DNA from: Subdoligranulum variabile
Lineage (GTDB): Bacteria > Bacillota > Clostridia > Oscillospirales > Ruminococcaceae
Direction of reading: 5' to 3'
NCBI GenBank assembly: GCA_004552305.1
Contig: SFOX01000010.1
Coordinates: 1-42,982 of the forward strand
Length of the DNA stretch: 42,982 bases
The notes below the pieces were generated by a model. It did no database searches. It had not been told where the DNA came from and saw only the letters and a list, made by a program, of their open reading frames with translations. Made by a program: the position numbers and the translations under genes. Positions 31,915 to 39,639 of this stretch are shown in pieces (positions within the stretch are counted from its first letter, which is position 1; every line of letters begins with the position of its first letter).

Positions 31915-32593
31915 ATGCCAGAAGTTTGTCCAAAATGGGCTGCAGGGCGGCAATATTTTGCTGAAATTGGGGGTAAAATTCATCGCCCAGCGCGTAATCG
32001 TAGTACAGTGCGCGCTCGATGCGCTTGACGGCTGCCGCAAAATGCGGATGTTCTGCCCCACCGGCAGCCAACAGCTGCGCCGAAATCTGCGTGCAGACCA
32101 TCGCCCAGCGGGCATCGGCACCGGCGCGCTCCTGCACGCCGGAATTTTGCAGGTAGTCCTGCAGCGTCTGCCCCGCCCCGGCGCTTGCCCCGCACAGGGG
32201 CAACTGGGCAAAATAGGCGGTCTGGGCGGTCACGGTGTCAATGCTCTGCCCCAGCGGGTAGAGCGCACACGCCAGCGGACGTGCGGCGTGGATGGCACAG
32301 GCAGAGCCTTCAAAAAAGCGGCAGTTGCCGGTCTTGGGGTCGGGTGTCAGCCGCAGCGTGGGCAGACAGCTTTGCGGTGCAACGTAGCTTTTGCAGAACG
32401 CACCCGCCACAATGCGGGGCGAAAGGCTCAGCCGCCGGGCGATGCGGTACAAATCATAACCGGATAGAACTAAGTCGCGCCGCGCACGGCAGCAATCCCC
32501 GCAGCCTGCACAGACAAAGGCAAAACGCTCCCCCGCTGCGATGGGCTGGCAGTTCCCCCACGTTTCGGTCATACGACCCGGTTCGGGCGTCAT
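31913..32593 (-). CDS. YkgJ-type cysteine cluster protein
   Basis: A 226-residue member of the YkgJ/CxxCxxCC family. The cluster is CAGCGDCC near residues 28-35, with further cysteines in SCLP near 75, NCRFF near 89 and SACAIHAARPLACALYPL near 97-114, a pattern expected to bind iron-sulfur or zinc. The biochemical role is unknown. The ATG at 32593 follows AAGGAG; in-frame alternatives are 32662 and 32572. It lies 14 bases after the esterase gene on the same strand. Confidence 0.83.
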   Translation of the reverse strand: MTPEPGRMTETWGNCQPIAAGERFAFVCAGCGDCCRARRDLVLSGYDLYRIARRLSLSPRIVAGAFCKSYVAPQSCLPTLRLTPDPKTGNCRFFEGSACAIHAARPLACALYPLGQSIDTVTAQTAYFAQLPLCGASAGAGQTLQDYLQNSGVQERAGADARWAMVCTQISAQLLAAGGAEHPHFAAAVKRIERALYYDYALGDEFYPQFQQNIAALQPILDKLLA

Positions 32594-32607
32594 AGGGGCA
32601 TCTCCTT

Positions 32608-33414
32608 TCACAGGCGGAAGTCCAGTACATTGGCAAGCCAGCGGGTGCAAAGCGGCACCCACGCGCTGTTTTCGGCGCTGGGGGTGTTGACCTCGTTGGT
32701 GCAGGTACTCATACCGTGCTGTCCCTTGGCAAAGAGATGCAGCTCATACGGGATATCGCACTCCTCCAGCGCGTTTGCCAAGAGCAGCGAATTCTGCACG
32801 GGGACGGATTCGTCAGTGACGGTATGCCAGACAAAGAACGGCGGCAAGCCGGGGCGGATTTGGTTTTCCAAGCTCATTTCAGCGCGCAGCGCTGCGTCGC
32901 TGCCGCACAGGTTTTCGGTGGAGCCTTGGTGTCCCAGCGCGCCGGTGGTGATGACGGGGTAGCCCAGCACCACGGCGTTGGGGCGGGCTTCCTCCCCCGT
33001 GATGCCCAGCGCCTCTCGCACGGCGGGCGTGTGCACCAAAACAGCAGACGAGGCTGCCAGATGCCCACCGGCGGAAAACCCGCAGACGGCGATTTTTTCG
33101 GGGTTCAGATGCAGGGCATCGGCGTTGCGGCGCAGATACAAAATGGCAGCGGCGGCATCCTGCAGCGGCTGATAGCGCAGCGGCACCGGGTTTTCATCGG
33201 CGCAGTGGTAGTACAAAATAAAGGTCTGGTAGCCCGCCTGCAAAAACTGCATGGCGACAGGGTCAGCTTCGCGCTTGCTGCAATAGCCGTAGCCGCCGCC
33301 GGGGAAAATCAGCATGGCGGGGCGGGTGGCAAAGGCGGGCATTTCGGCGGCTGGCTCGCGCAGGTAGCCGACCAGCTTTGCGCCGGTGGACAGGGTTTGA
33401 TGTAAAGTTTCCAT
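32608..33414 (-). CDS. Alpha/beta-hydrolase esterase (BD-FAE/AXE-like)
   Basis: A 268-residue esterase/lipase-fold protein without a signal peptide. The oxyanion segment FPGGGYGYCSKRE is near residues 37-49, the nucleophile is Ser114 in GFSAGGHLA, the acid is Asp in TVTDESVPV near 207, and the catalytic His is in KGQHGMS near 243. Such enzymes often deacetylate sugars or xylan fragments; cytoplasmic location suggests imported oligosaccharides. It starts 3 bases after the C_GCAxxG_C_C gene ends, in one transcript. Confidence 0.88.
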   Translation of the reverse strand: METLHQTLSTGAKLVGYLREPAAEMPAFATRPAMLIFPGGGYGYCSKREADPVAMQFLQAGYQTFILYYHCADENPVPLRYQPLQDAAAAILYLRRNADALHLNPEKIAVCGFSAGGHLAASSAVLVHTPAVREALGITGEEARPNAVVLGYPVITTGALGHQGSTENLCGSDAALRAEMSLENQIRPGLPPFFVWHTVTDESVPVQNSLLLANALEECDIPYELHLFAKGQHGMSTCTNEVNTPSAENSAWVPLCTRWLANVLDFRL

Positions 33415-33417
33415 ACC

Positions 33418-33888
33418 TTATACCTCTTGGGTCGGGGGCAGAGGGTGCGTTTCAATGTACTCTGCCATAATGTCGGCGGCTATGCGCACCAGCTCCGGGC
33501 AGGGGCGCTTTTGGTAGTATTCGGCGGTGCGGGGGCTGGCAACGGGGCTGCCCTCGGCCTTTTGCAGCCCCAGCAGCTCACGGCAAACGATGGAGTTTTT
33601 GCCGTTGCGGCGGCGATATTCGGCGGCGAGCGCCTGCACCTCGGTGTAGGTGGCGGTTTTTTGGGCGGGGTCATCGCTGCCGTAGAGGGTGCTTAGCACA
33701 AACGTGATGCCGGAAAACGCACCGCACACTTCCCGCAGGCGTCCGAACCCGCCGCCGAAGCCGGAGGACATCCGCGCGGCTTGGGATTCGGTCATATGCA
33801 TAACGGGGGCAAAGGCTATCGCCACGCACTGGGCGCAGTTGTAGCCCTTAAAAAAGGTTTCGTAGGCTTTATCGCCGTAAATGGACAT
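33418..33888 (-). CDS. C_GCAxxG_C_C family redox protein
   Basis: A 156-residue protein of the TIGR01909/PF09719 type, named for its spaced cysteines. Visible are GYNCAQ near residues 15-20, CGAFSG near 55-60 and a later Cys in VCRELLG near 102. These are thought to be redox active. Some relatives are exported with the help of neighbours; this one has no signal peptide. It is the first gene of the group with the esterase and the cysteine-cluster protein, all redox or hydrolytic and of unknown pathway. Confidence 0.85.
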   Translation of the reverse strand: MSIYGDKAYETFFKGYNCAQCVAIAFAPVMHMTESQAARMSSGFGGGFGRLREVCGAFSGITFVLSTLYGSDDPAQKTATYTEVQALAAEYRRRNGKNSIVCRELLGLQKAEGSPVASPRTAEYYQKRPCPELVRIAADIMAEYIETHPLPPTQEV

Positions 33889-33960
33889 ACAATCCCCTTC
33901 ACTTCCTGGCGCGATGCCGTGTTACCCTATACGATAAAACGGCACGCCTTGCCTTGTAGT

Positions 33961-33989
33961 ATTGTCATCATACCACAAAGCGATGTCAA
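33961..33989 (-). promoter_or_regulatory. Promoter of the C_GCAxxG_C_C group
   Basis: On the minus strand TTGACA (33989-33984) and GACAAT (33966-33961) are 17 bases apart. A TATGAT also lies between them. Confidence 0.55.
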
Positions 33990-34031
33990 GGAAAAGACTT
34001 TTTTAATTTTTTGTTAAAATGTGCTGAAACA

Positions 34032-34092
34032 GTTGCACTTTACCGCAAAGAGTGCTAAACTATCATTAGCAGTTGAAATAAAAGAGTGCTAA
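34032..34092 (+). promoter_or_regulatory. htpG promoter with two CIRCE-like HrcA sites
   Basis: TTGCAC (34033-34038) and TAAACT (34056-34061), 17 bases apart, form the promoter. Two elements end in the exact CIRCE half-site GAGTGCTAA. The first is GTTGCACTT-N9-GAGTGCTAA (34032-34058), overlapping the promoter. The second is TTAGCAGTT-N9-GAGTGCTAA (34066-34092), just past the start. Both keep the nine-base spacing of CIRCE, with degenerate left arms. HrcA repression relieved by heat is predicted. Confidence 0.85.
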
Positions 34093-34120
34093 TATCAAGA
34101 TAAAAGCGAGGTCATATTCT

Positions 34121-36022
34121 ATGGCAATGCGTCAATTCAAAGCCGAAAGCAAAAAACTGATGGACTTGATGATCAACTCCATCTATACCAACCGTGAGAT
34201 TTTTCTGCGTGAGCTGATTTCCAATGCGTCGGATGCCTGCGACAAGCGCTATTTTAAAAGCCTGACGGACACCGAGATGGGCATCACCAAGGCAGATTTG
34301 AGCATCCACCTGTCCGCCGACAAGGACGCCCGTACCCTGACCATCACCGATAACGGCATCGGTATGACCAAGGAAGAACTGGAAAAGAACCTTGGAACCA
34401 TCGCCAAGTCCGGCTCTTTGGACTTCAAGACCGAAAACCAGAGCGACAACATCGACATCATCGGTCAGTTCGGTGTGGGCTTCTACTCTGCCTTTATGGT
34501 TGCCAAAAAGGTAACCGTCGTTTCCCGTGCACAGGGCGCTGACGAGGCTTGGAAATGGGAATCCACGGGTGTAGAGGGCTACACCCTGACCGAAGCCGAC
34601 AAGCAGGACGTCGGCACGGAAATCACGCTGGTGCTGAAGGACGACACCGACACCGAAAATTACAGCGAGTATCTGGACGACTACACGCTGGCAAACCTTG
34701 TTAAGAAATACAGCGACTATATCCGCTTCCCCATCACGATGTACCGTGAAAAATCCCGCCAGAAGCCCAAGCCCGAGGACGCCGGGGACGACTACAAGCC
34801 CGAATACGAAACCTACACCGAGCTGGAAACCCTGAACAGCATGGTGCCGATCTGGAAGCGCGCCAAGAGCGAGGTCAAGGACGAGGATTACAACGAATTC
34901 TATAAGAATAAGTTTATGGACTACTCGGACCCGCTGCGCGTCATCACCAGCCGCACCGAAGGTACCGCAACCTACACCGCCCTGCTGTTTGTCCCCAGCC
35001 GCACCCCCTACGACTACTACACAAAGGAGTACGAGAAGGGTCTGGCGCTGTATGCCTCCGGCGTTATGATCATGGAAAAATGTGCCGACCTGCTGCCGGA
35101 CTACTTCAGCTTTATCAAGGGCGTTGTGGACAGCGAGGATCTGAGCCTGAACATCAGCCGTGAAACCCTGCAGAAGGACAGCCAGCTCAAGCTGATCCGC
35201 AATTCCTTGGAAAAGAAAATCAAGAACGAGCTGCACGCCATGCTGGTCAACGACCGCGAAAAGTACGAAACCTTCTGGAAGAGCTTTGGTCGCCAGATCA
35301 AATTTGGCATCTACGGCGATTACGGTATGCACAAGGATCTGCTGGGCGATTTGCTGATGTTCTTCTCTGCCAAGGAGCAGAAGCTGGTCACGCTGGACGA
35401 GTACATCGAGAAGATGCCCGAGGATCAGAAGTGCATCTACTTTGCTGCCGGTGACGACACCGACCGTCTGGGCAAGCTGCCCAACGCCCAGCTGGTGCTG
35501 AGCAAGGGCTACGACCTGCTGCTTTGCACCGAGGATGTGGATGAATTCTGCCTGCAGATGATGCAGAACTACAAGGAGAAGGAATTCAAGAACATCAATT
35601 CCGGCGATCTGGGTCTGGAAACTGAGGACGAAAAGAAAGCCGCCGAGGAAACCGCCACCGAGAACAAGGATTTGTTTGAGGAAATTAAGACGGCGCTGAA
35701 GGGCAAGATCAAGGATGTCAAGGTCAACCCGACCCTGCAGGAGCATCCTGTTACGCTGTCCAGCGAGGGTGGCATCTCGATGGAGATGGAAAAGGTGCTG
35801 CGCCGTATGCCCAACAGCGAGGGTGTGGAAAGCACCAAGGTGCTGGAGCTGAACCCCAACCACACCGTGTTTGCCGTGCTGAAGGCTGCCCACGAGGCGG
35901 GCGACACCGAAAAGGTCAACCACTATGCTGAGCTGCTGTATGATCAGGCTTTGCTGATTGCCGGTCTGCCCATTGAGGACCCTGTGGCTTACGCCCAGCT
36001 GGTCTGCGGCTTGATGAAGTAA
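34121..36022 (+). CDS. htpG: Molecular chaperone HtpG (Hsp90)
   Basis: A 633-residue bacterial Hsp90. The N-terminal ATP site has ELISNASDACDK near residues 24-35, DNGIGM near 72-77 and GQFGVGFYSAFMV near 108-120. The middle domain and C-terminal dimer domain are complete, and the length matches E. coli (624). It assists folding and remodelling of client proteins in the cytosol. Unlike Bacillus htpG, it is preceded by CIRCE-like sites, so HrcA control is predicted. Terminator directly downstream. Confidence 0.97.
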   Translation: MAMRQFKAESKKLMDLMINSIYTNREIFLRELISNASDACDKRYFKSLTDTEMGITKADLSIHLSADKDARTLTITDNGIGMTKEELEKNLGTIAKSGSLDFKTENQSDNIDIIGQFGVGFYSAFMVAKKVTVVSRAQGADEAWKWESTGVEGYTLTEADKQDVGTEITLVLKDDTDTENYSEYLDDYTLANLVKKYSDYIRFPITMYREKSRQKPKPEDAGDDYKPEYETYTELETLNSMVPIWKRAKSEVKDEDYNEFYKNKFMDYSDPLRVITSRTEGTATYTALLFVPSRTPYDYYTKEYEKGLALYASGVMIMEKCADLLPDYFSFIKGVVDSEDLSLNISRETLQKDSQLKLIRNSLEKKIKNELHAMLVNDREKYETFWKSFGRQIKFGIYGDYGMHKDLLGDLLMFFSAKEQKLVTLDEYIEKMPEDQKCIYFAAGDDTDRLGKLPNAQLVLSKGYDLLLCTEDVDEFCLQMMQNYKEKEFKNINSGDLGLETEDEKKAAEETATENKDLFEEIKTALKGKIKDVKVNPTLQEHPVTLSSEGGISMEMEKVLRRMPNSEGVESTKVLELNPNHTVFAVLKAAHEAGDTEKVNHYAELLYDQALLIAGLPIEDPVAYAQLVCGLMK

Positions 36023-36036
36023 CACCGCAAAAATTG

Positions 36037-36071
36037 AGCTGTGTCCCCTTTTGAGGACACAGCTTTTTTTG
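36037..36071 (+). terminator. htpG terminator
   Basis: AGCTGTGTCC (36037-36046) pairs with GGACACAGCT (36055-36064), followed by seven T. Confidence 0.9.
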
Positions 36072-36100
36072 TTGCCAAAGGAGGTGCGCTGCGCTATAAT
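36072..36100 (+). promoter_or_regulatory. Promoter of the 36,135 gene
   Basis: TTGCCA (36072-36077) and TATAAT (36095-36100) are 17 bases apart, directly after the htpG terminator. Confidence 0.65.
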
Positions 36101-36134
36101 ATAGGCAACACAAACATTTTCAGGGGGATATAGT

Positions 36135-36524
36135 ATGACCGCCAATGCCGCCGATTTTGCCGGGAACGCCTGCGGGCGTCGCTATGAAAAGGAAATGGAA
36201 ACGCATTTCCGCGATTGCCTGCTGTTTTATCTGGATGGACGCATCCGGTTTGAGCGCTACTGCTACGGCGAGGCGGCGTGTCTGGTGTTCAGCGTATGGG
36301 CGCACGGTCTGGACGCCGACGGCAGCATTTTGTGGGACAAGGAGCCGGAATTTGAAAGCCAGAAAACCGCCCTGCCCCGCCGCCTGACGGATATTCAGGA
36401 GGAGGGACGTGTCCTGCAGTTTGACGATGCGTTCAAGCGCTATGTGCAGACCGAGGAATTTGCCTTGGACAAGCCCAACGGCTATGGCAAGTGGAAGGTC
36501 TTTTGGCTGAAACACAGGAAATAA
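36135..36524 (+). CDS. Hypothetical protein, 129 residues
   Basis: No family recognised. The protein is soluble and mixed in charge, rich in aromatic residues (HFRDCLLFYLDGRIRFERY near residues 24-42, ending in WKVFWLKHRK). GGGGG lies near the ATG at 36135. It has its own TATAAT promoter. Its end is followed within five bases by the composite palindromic repeat region. Confidence 0.65.
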   Translation: MTANAADFAGNACGRRYEKEMETHFRDCLLFYLDGRIRFERYCYGEAACLVFSVWAHGLDADGSILWDKEPEFESQKTALPRRLTDIQEEGRVLQFDDAFKRYVQTEEFALDKPNGYGKWKVFWLKHRK

Positions 36525-36528
36525 AAAA

Positions 36529-36820
36529 CCGGGAGCCGCGTAAGGCTCCCGGCAGACTGCCGATAAACTTGATGGGAATATTGCAAACCTTCGGTAGGTT
36601 TGTAGGGGACGCATATATGCGTCCCGTGCGGTTTCCCCGTTGGGGCGATTTATCGGGATGGCTGCAACGGGCGGCATATATGCCGCCCCTACAAACGACC
36701 CACAATATTGCGAACCTTCGGCGGGATTATAGGGAACGGTCTATCTCCGCGCCCTACATTATTGCCCGGAAAAGGGCTTTTTTGACAAACTAAAATCGGG
36801 AGCCGTGTAAGGCTCCCGAT
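36529..36820. repeat. Composite palindromic repeat element
   Basis: About 290 noncoding bases built from nested repeats. Nearly identical hairpins flank it: GGGAGCC-N6-GGCTCCC at 36531-36550 and 36798-36817. Inside are two 31-base direct copies beginning AATATTGC (36577-36607 and 36704-36734; 26 of 31 identical). There are two perfect 20-base palindromes centred on ATAT (36606-36625 and 36669-36688), and 11-base inverted repeats GTTTGTAGGGG (36598-36608) and CCCCTACAAAC (36686-36696). No transposase frame is present. It resembles a MITE- or REP-like intergenic element. Confidence 0.8.
36764..36783 (+). terminator. Small terminator inside the repeat region
   Basis: GCCC (36764-36767) and GGGC (36774-36777) form a short stem followed by six T. 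It could end the upstream gene's transcript. Confidence 0.5.
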
Positions 36821-36827
36821 TTTTTTA
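36795..36827. terminator. Terminator hairpin at the right end of the repeat region
   Basis: ATCGGGAGCC (36795-36804) pairs with GGCTCCCGAT (36811-36820), followed by T on the + side and with AAAA before it, so it can also serve the ECF gene on the minus strand. Confidence 0.8.
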
Positions 36828-37355
36828 TGCATACAGCTCTTTTTTGGCAAGCCGTAAGGCTTTGCGCAGGGGTCGGTACAAAAACAGCATCAGCACAAAG
36901 TTGCCGACGCCATGCATAGCGTCATAGGTAAGCCCGCTGAGCCACCAGCTCAGCGCAAAGGCGGGCGTTTTGGCGACTAGATACACCGCCGCGCACAAGC
37001 CGCCGAAGCACAGCCCGTACACGCCGCTGAACACTGCCCACAGCAGGGCGTTGTCCATACGGCGCAGCAGCCACGCCAGCAGCGCCAGCAGGTACCAGAT
37101 GTACAGATACATCGCCCACCAAAGACCAAACCCGTACAAAACGCCCTGCAGCAGGATGAACACCGTGATCGCACCCGGCGTTTCCCGCGGAAGCTCCAGC
37201 GCGAACAGAACAATCAGCAGGGTCACGGGTTCCAGATTGGGCAGCCCGCTCATAATTTGCTTGCTGACAACCAGCAGCGCTCCCATAAGACCGCTAAGCA
37301 CCAACCGCTGCAATTTGCGGTGCTTGGCTTGTTTACTTCGTGTAGGTGAAGGCAT
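36825..37355 (-). CDS. ECF transporter S component-like membrane protein
   Basis: A 176-residue integral membrane protein with a basic N-terminus and about six membrane segments, of the size and pattern of energy-coupling-factor S components. These capture vitamins or cofactors and dock on a shared ATPase module. An SGLMGALLVVSKQIMSGLPN-type first helix with small residues (near 21-40) is typical. The substrate is not identifiable. The gene starts inside the end of the DUF4430 lipoprotein gene (23-base overlap), so they are made together and probably act on the same ligand. Confidence 0.75.
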   Translation of the reverse strand: MPSPTRSKQAKHRKLQRLVLSGLMGALLVVSKQIMSGLPNLEPVTLLIVLFALELPRETPGAITVFILLQGVLYGFGLWWAMYLYIWYLLALLAWLLRRMDNALLWAVFSGVYGLCFGGLCAAVYLVAKTPAFALSWWLSGLTYDAMHGVGNFVLMLFLYRPLRKALRLAKKELYA

Positions 37356-37806
37356 AGCTGTCGCCGTTGTGCAGCTCGATGTCCGCCACGCCGACGGTGG
37401 TCATCTCGCCGGCGGCATCGGTCAGGCACCACCAAGCGCCGTCCGCATTATAGTCGGCGGTGACACCGTTGACGGTGGTCACAAAGCCGGCAGCGGCTTC
37501 TTCCTTGCTGATGACGCCGGCAGCAACCAGTGCATCGCTGAGCTTCTCACCCTCGGTGATGGACAGGGCAATCTCGGTGGAGTTGCCATCGGCATCAACA
37601 ACGGTAAAGGTAGCTTCGGCAGCAGCCTCAGAGGACTCCTCACCGGAAACAGCCTCGGAAGAAACAGCTTCAGAAGAAACGACCTCGGAGGAAACGGCTT
37701 CGGAAGAAACGCTCTCAGAGGCGGCGGAAGAGGCGCTGTTGCCGCAGGCGGCAAGCAGGCAGGCAGCCAAGGCCAGGCTGGCGATGACAGAAATCAATTT
37801 TTTCAT
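37333..37806 (-). CDS. DUF4430-domain lipoprotein
   Basis: A 157-residue surface lipoprotein. The signal peptide ends in lipobox LLAAC at about residues 16-20. A linker of repeated Ser-Ser-Glu-Ala/Val units spans about 25-60. The C-terminal domain (FTVVDADGNSTEI onward, with WWCLTDAAG near 123-131) is the DUF4430 fold, related to the C-terminal domain of transcobalamin/intrinsic factor. The ATG at 37806 follows AAGGAG; an in-frame upstream start is less likely. Together with the overlapping S component it suggests capture and uptake of a cofactor, possibly a corrinoid, by inference only. Confidence 0.82.
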   Translation of the reverse strand: MKKLISVIASLALAACLLAACGNSASSAASESVSSEAVSSEVVSSEAVSSEAVSGEESSEAAAEATFTVVDADGNSTEIALSITEGEKLSDALVAAGVISKEEAAAGFVTTVNGVTADYNADGAWWCLTDAAGEMTTVGVADIELHNGDSYAFTYTK

Positions 37807-37862
37807 TTGTGGAATCTCCTTACCATATACTTTTGCGGGTGGAAAATCCAACCGCAGACTGT

Positions 37863-37907
37863 ATTATACCACGCACCCTTACAAAAATCAAGACAGAAAT
37901 TTGTAAG
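37863..37907 (-). promoter_or_regulatory. DUF4430-ECF promoter with flanking dyad
   Basis: On the minus strand TTGATT (37891-37886) and TATAAT (37868-37863) are 17 bases apart. CTTACAAA (37878-37885) and TTTGTAAG (37900-37907) form an eight-base perfect dyad across the -35, a candidate operator. No riboswitch fits in the short leader. Confidence 0.65.
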
Positions 37908-38058
37908 GTTTGCACAAAGCCCGCCGTTTGCTGTCCCCTGCCCGAACCCCGCTGAAATTGCCGTGCGCCGCTGCGAAAACCCCCTTGTATTTTGCGCAGA
38001 CAGGCGCATTTTTGGCAAAATTTGGCAAGGAAAAAAGTTCACGATTTCATTTCGCAAA

Positions 38059-38091
38059 TTACTTGACAAAATCAAGTAACAAGATTATACT
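38059..38091 (+). promoter_or_regulatory. bilQRS promoter with MarR-type operator
   Basis: TTGACA (38063-38068) and TATACT (38086-38091) are 17 bases apart. A perfect dyad TTACTTGA-CAAAA-TCAAGTAA (38059-38079) covers the -35. This arrangement is typical of MarR autorepression, with the regulator encoded immediately downstream. Confidence 0.85.
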
Positions 38092-38097
38092 GTGAAT

Positions 38098-38562
38098 ATG
38101 AAAGGAGATGAACGTCCAACTGCCATGTTTCAAAAAACACTTTCGTATTACATCACCATGCTGTACCGCAGCTTTTCTGCTTTTACCGGGGAGCGCCTGC
38201 AAAAGGTGGATCTGAATTTCGGGCTTCTGTTTTTTATCGTGTACATCGGAAAAAAGCCGGGTTGCACTCCGTCGGAGCTGACCCAAAATTTGGCGCTTGA
38301 CTGGGGACACAGCCAGCGATGTGTAAACCGATTGGTAGCGGACGGTTTTATTACCAAGGAAAAATCCGGGCGTCATTATCTGCTGCATCTGACAGAGCGC
38401 GGGCAAGAGGCTTTTGAAGCCGCCCACCGTGTGTTCTTTGATTGGGACAGCACTTTTATGACGAATCTCAACGCAGAGGAAAAAGAACAGCTGCTTGCAT
38501 TGTTGCAAAAAGCAGTACAGGGGGTACCGCATCATGTACGAAACGATTCAGAGTCCTGTTAA
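38098..38562 (+). CDS. bilQ: MarR-family regulator, BilQ-like
   Basis: A 154-residue (or 145-residue) MarR protein. The winged helix covers about residues 55-110 (CTPSELTQNLALDWGHSQRCVNRLVADGFI), followed by the wing and dimer helices. Two starts are possible. ATG 38098 coincides with the predicted transcription start and would be leaderless. ATG 38125 has AAGGAG 18 bases upstream, which is too far for a good site. It overlaps bilR by 29 bases. Location before a bilR-bilS pair matches bilQ, the regulator described with bilirubin reductase genes. The ligand is unknown; bilirubin or a product is an inference. Confidence 0.85.
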   Translation: MKGDERPTAMFQKTLSYYITMLYRSFSAFTGERLQKVDLNFGLLFFIVYIGKKPGCTPSELTQNLALDWGHSQRCVNRLVADGFITKEKSGRHYLLHLTERGQEAFEAAHRVFFDWDSTFMTNLNAEEKEQLLALLQKAVQGVPHHVRNDSESC

Positions 38563-39637
38563 TTACGGCGGTTTGCAGCTGAAAAACCGCATCATTCTTG
38601 CGCCGACGACCTTCGGACTTTCGGACGAGGAATATTTTGAAAAAATGCGCCGCATCGCCGAAGGCGGCTGCGCAATGATCATTGTCGGCGATGTGCCGGT
38701 GGGCAAAAGTACCTTTGAAAAGTCCCTGTTTGACAAAAAAGGCTTTGCCTACTACCAGAAGCTGACTGAAATTGCACACAGCAACAACTGCCGCATCTGC
38801 GCGCAGCTGCACCAGTCGGATTCCAATATGCTGGCCATGCTGAAATATGTGCCCGGCGTGCTGACCAAAAGAATCTCCATGCAGGAGCTGCGCCCGCTGC
38901 TGAACAACGAGGTCGCGCCCTACATTTCTAAGTTATCGGTAAAGAAAATTAAAAAAATCATCGACGGCTTCGGCAAGGCTGCCGTGCTGGCGGTCAAGGC
39001 CGGGTTTGATATGGTGCAGGTGCATGGCGACCGTATGTGCGGCAGCTTCAGCTCCGCCGTGTTCAATAAGCGCACCGACGAGTACGGCGGCAGCGCCGAA
39101 AACCGCGCCCGCTTTGCCGTGGAGGCAGTCAAGGCGATCCGCAGCCGCCTGCCGGAGCTGCCCATTGATTATAAGCTTGCCGTCCGGCAGGAAAACCCGC
39201 ACTACGGCAACGCCGGTGTACTGGAGGAGGAGCTGGGCATCTTTGTGCCGATGCTGGTGGATGCCGGTGTTACCAGCTTCCACGTTACGCTGGCAAACCA
39301 CTCCAGCCTGGAGGACACCATCCCCCCTGCCAACCACCCGTATTTTAAGGGGCAGGGCTGCTTCCTGAAATTCTGCGATGAGGTGCGTAAGTACACCGAC
39401 AAGCCCATCACCGGTGTGGGCGGTCTGACCGACCCTGATTTTGTAGAGGAACAGCTCGCTTCGGGGCGCATTACCTGCGCTGCGATGAGCCGCCAGCTGT
39501 TGGCTGACCCGGCATGGCCCAACAAGGTCGCCGCCGGGCAGTGCAAGGAGATCCACCGCTGCGTCCGCTGCAACAAGAAGTGTCTCGGCGGCTTGCAGCA
39601 GCACCAGGGCACGCGCTGCATTTATGAAAAGAGGTAA
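38534..39637 (+). CDS. bilR: Bilirubin reductase BilR (Old Yellow Enzyme family)
   Basis: A 367-residue FMN-dependent TIM-barrel reductase. It has family blocks (LKNRIILAPTTFG near 16-28, NKRTDEYGGSAENRARF near 176-192) and a C-terminal [4Fe-4S] cysteine set C-x2-C-x3-C-x11-C (CVRCNKKC...C). It lacks the FAD/NADPH domains of 2,4-dienoyl-CoA reductases, so it needs a separate electron donor. Where ordinary relatives have His-Gly-Ala-His, it has His164-Gly-Asp166-Arg167, the signature of gut bilirubin reductases that reduce bilirubin to urobilinogen. The ATG at 38534 follows AGGGGG. The flavodoxin gene two bases downstream supports the assignment. Confidence 0.9.
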   Translation: MYETIQSPVNYGGLQLKNRIILAPTTFGLSDEEYFEKMRRIAEGGCAMIIVGDVPVGKSTFEKSLFDKKGFAYYQKLTEIAHSNNCRICAQLHQSDSNMLAMLKYVPGVLTKRISMQELRPLLNNEVAPYISKLSVKKIKKIIDGFGKAAVLAVKAGFDMVQVHGDRMCGSFSSAVFNKRTDEYGGSAENRARFAVEAVKAIRSRLPELPIDYKLAVRQENPHYGNAGVLEEELGIFVPMLVDAGVTSFHVTLANHSSLEDTIPPANHPYFKGQGCFLKFCDEVRKYTDKPITGVGGLTDPDFVEEQLASGRITCAAMSRQLLADPAWPNKVAAGQCKEIHRCVRCNKKCLGGLQQHQGTRCIYEKR

Positions 39638-39639
39638 TT

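Noticed and set aside
34112..36145. Long open frame on the minus strand opposite htpG
   Set aside because: Same cause; HtpG is complete on the plus strand with its own promoter and terminator.
37807..37905. Cobalamin riboswitch before the DUF4430 gene
   Set aside because: The leader is only about 50 bases and lacks a B12-box; only a promoter and dyad are visible.
38534..39637. Reductase read as a 2,4-dienoyl-CoA or enoate reductase
   Set aside because: It lacks the C-terminal FAD/NADPH domains and the His-Gly-Ala-His active site, and its neighbours match bilirubin reductase loci.
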